DNA of 7,013 bases from Comamonadaceae bacterium (GTDB taxonomy: Bacteria; Pseudomonadota; Gammaproteobacteria; Burkholderiales; Burkholderiaceae_C). The translations under genes and the position numbers were made by a program. The notes beneath the pieces are model-generated. The model ran no database searches and had not been told where the DNA came from. It saw only the letters and a list, made by a program, of their open reading frames with translations. The stretch spans positions 1-7,013 of the forward strand of contig CANCAO010000083.1 of the NCBI GenBank assembly GCA_947374105.1. Reading direction: 5' to 3'. Positions 6,300 to 7,013 of the stretch are shown here, piece after piece; positions within the stretch are counted from its first letter, which is position 1, and every line of letters begins with the position of its first letter.

Positions 6300-7013
6300 T
6301 CACGGCAGCGGAACGGCTTCCAGCATGGCGCGCACCTGCTCCAGCGCGCCCCGACCCGCATCATTCACGGGGTTGAGTCGGTGGGCGGTGGTTTGCGGCA
6401 GGATGGCCTGCACGTCGTCGGGGGCAACAAAATCGCGCCCGCTGAGCAAGGCTTGCGCTTTGGCGGCGCGCAGCACGGCCAGACCCGCACGCGGACTGAG
6501 GCCTTGCACAAACCAGCGACCGGAGCGGGTTGCAGCCAGCAGGTCTTGCATATAGTCCAGCAACGGTGGGGCAGCATGCACGGCGAGCACCTGTTGTTGC
6601 AACGCCAGCAGCTCGTGCTGGGTCAACAGACCACTTAAGTGATCAACCATCTCGCGCCGGTCTTGCCCGCTGAGCAGGACGCGCTCGGCATCCCGGTCCG
6701 GGTAGCCGAGTGAGATGCGCATGAGGAATCGATCCAGTTGCGATTCCGGCAGCGCATGCGTGCCGCGCTGATCGTGCGGATTTTGTGTGGCGATGACAAA
6801 AAATGGGCTGGGCAGGGGCCGTGTTTCCCCATCGACCGTGACCTGCTTTTCCTCCATCGCTTCGAGCAGCGCGCTTTGGGTTTTGGGGCTGGCGCGGTTG
6901 ATCTCGTCGGCCAGCAAAACTTGCGCAAAGATGGGGCCGGGGTGAAAGATGAAGCTTTCGCGGCCCCGGTCATACACCGACACGCCGGACAAATCGCTGG
7001 GCATCAAATCCGA
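6300..7013 (-). CDS. moxR: MoxR-family AAA+ ATPase, N-terminus beyond window
   Basis: AAA+ ATPase of the MoxR family, a cytoplasmic chaperone-like motor thought to work with the adjacent DUF58 protein. Only the C-terminal 237 residues are present; the frame is open through the right edge. About 65-90 N-terminal residues, including the Walker A loop, are therefore missing from view. The first visible residues, SDLMPSDLSGVSVYD, match the family segment after Walker A. Then come Walker B VLLADEINRASPKTQSALLEA (visible residues 32-52; D36 and E37), sensor 1 ATQNP (75-79), the LPESQLDRFLMRI segment carrying the presumed arginine finger (88-100), and sensor 2 SPRAGL (173-178). All visible catalytic motifs are intact. 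It is the first visible gene of the tightly packed operon, so the promoter must lie outside the window. The symbol names the family, not a proven methanol-oxidation role. Confidence 0.95.
   Translation of the reverse strand, partial: SDLMPSDLSGVSVYDRGRESFIFHPGPIFAQVLLADEINRASPKTQSALLEAMEEKQVTVDGETRPLPSPFFVIATQNPHDQRGTHALPESQLDRFLMRISLGYPDRDAERVLLSGQDRREMVDHLSGLLTQHELLALQQQVLAVHAAPPLLDYMQDLLAATRSGRWFVQGLSPRAGLAVLRAAKAQALLSGRDFVAPDDVQAILPQTTAHRLNPVNDAGRGALEQVRAMLEAVPLP

Noticed and set aside
6290..6364. N-terminal extension of the DUF58 frame to an ATG at 6364
   Set aside because: It overlaps the MoxR 3' end by more than 60 bases and encodes a Cys/Arg/Trp-rich string unlike DUF58 N-termini; the GTG at 6289 fits better.

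Overview
This window looks like chromosomal DNA from a betaproteobacterium, most likely a member of the Comamonadaceae (Rhodoferax/Polaromonas/Acidovorax-like). The assignment rests on the protein flavour of the MoxR-DUF58-TgpA block, its moderately high GC, and an AT-rich stretch at 3229-3276 that resembles a short repeat I recall from Comamonadaceae genomes. It is a judgement from recognition, not from a search.

All supported genes lie on the minus strand, so the biological order runs from right to left. The right edge (6300-7013) holds the C-terminal three quarters of a MoxR-type AAA+ ATPase. It is followed by a DUF58 membrane protein (5354-6289), a TgpA-like membrane-anchored transglutaminase (3300-5360) and a lytic murein transglycosylase B (2191-3303). 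These four are packed as an operon: 10 bases separate the MoxR stop from the DUF58 start, the DUF58 and TgpA genes overlap by 7 bases, and TgpA and MltB overlap by 4 bases (ATGA). MoxR + DUF58 + transglutaminase is a widely recurring module. The MltB gene adds a peptidoglycan-cleaving enzyme, which suggests that the group serves envelope or cell-wall maintenance, with MoxR/DUF58 acting as an ATP-driven assembly or maturation factor. That last step is inference.

After an 83-base gap without a convincing terminator comes a cytoplasmic four-PAS diguanylate cyclase (95-2101), with intact GGDEF active site and RxxD inhibitory site. It is visibly lower in GC than the operon and may be a separate transcription unit. 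The left 94 bases hold no assignable gene.

I do not see a defence system, CRISPR array, transposon, RNA gene or clearly undescribed system. The most unusual observation is that the hydrophobic and cleavage regions of the MltB signal peptide (residues 10-25) are encoded by the AT-rich, hairpin-rich, repeat-like segment at 3229-3276, as if an interspersed repeat had been captured as an export signal.
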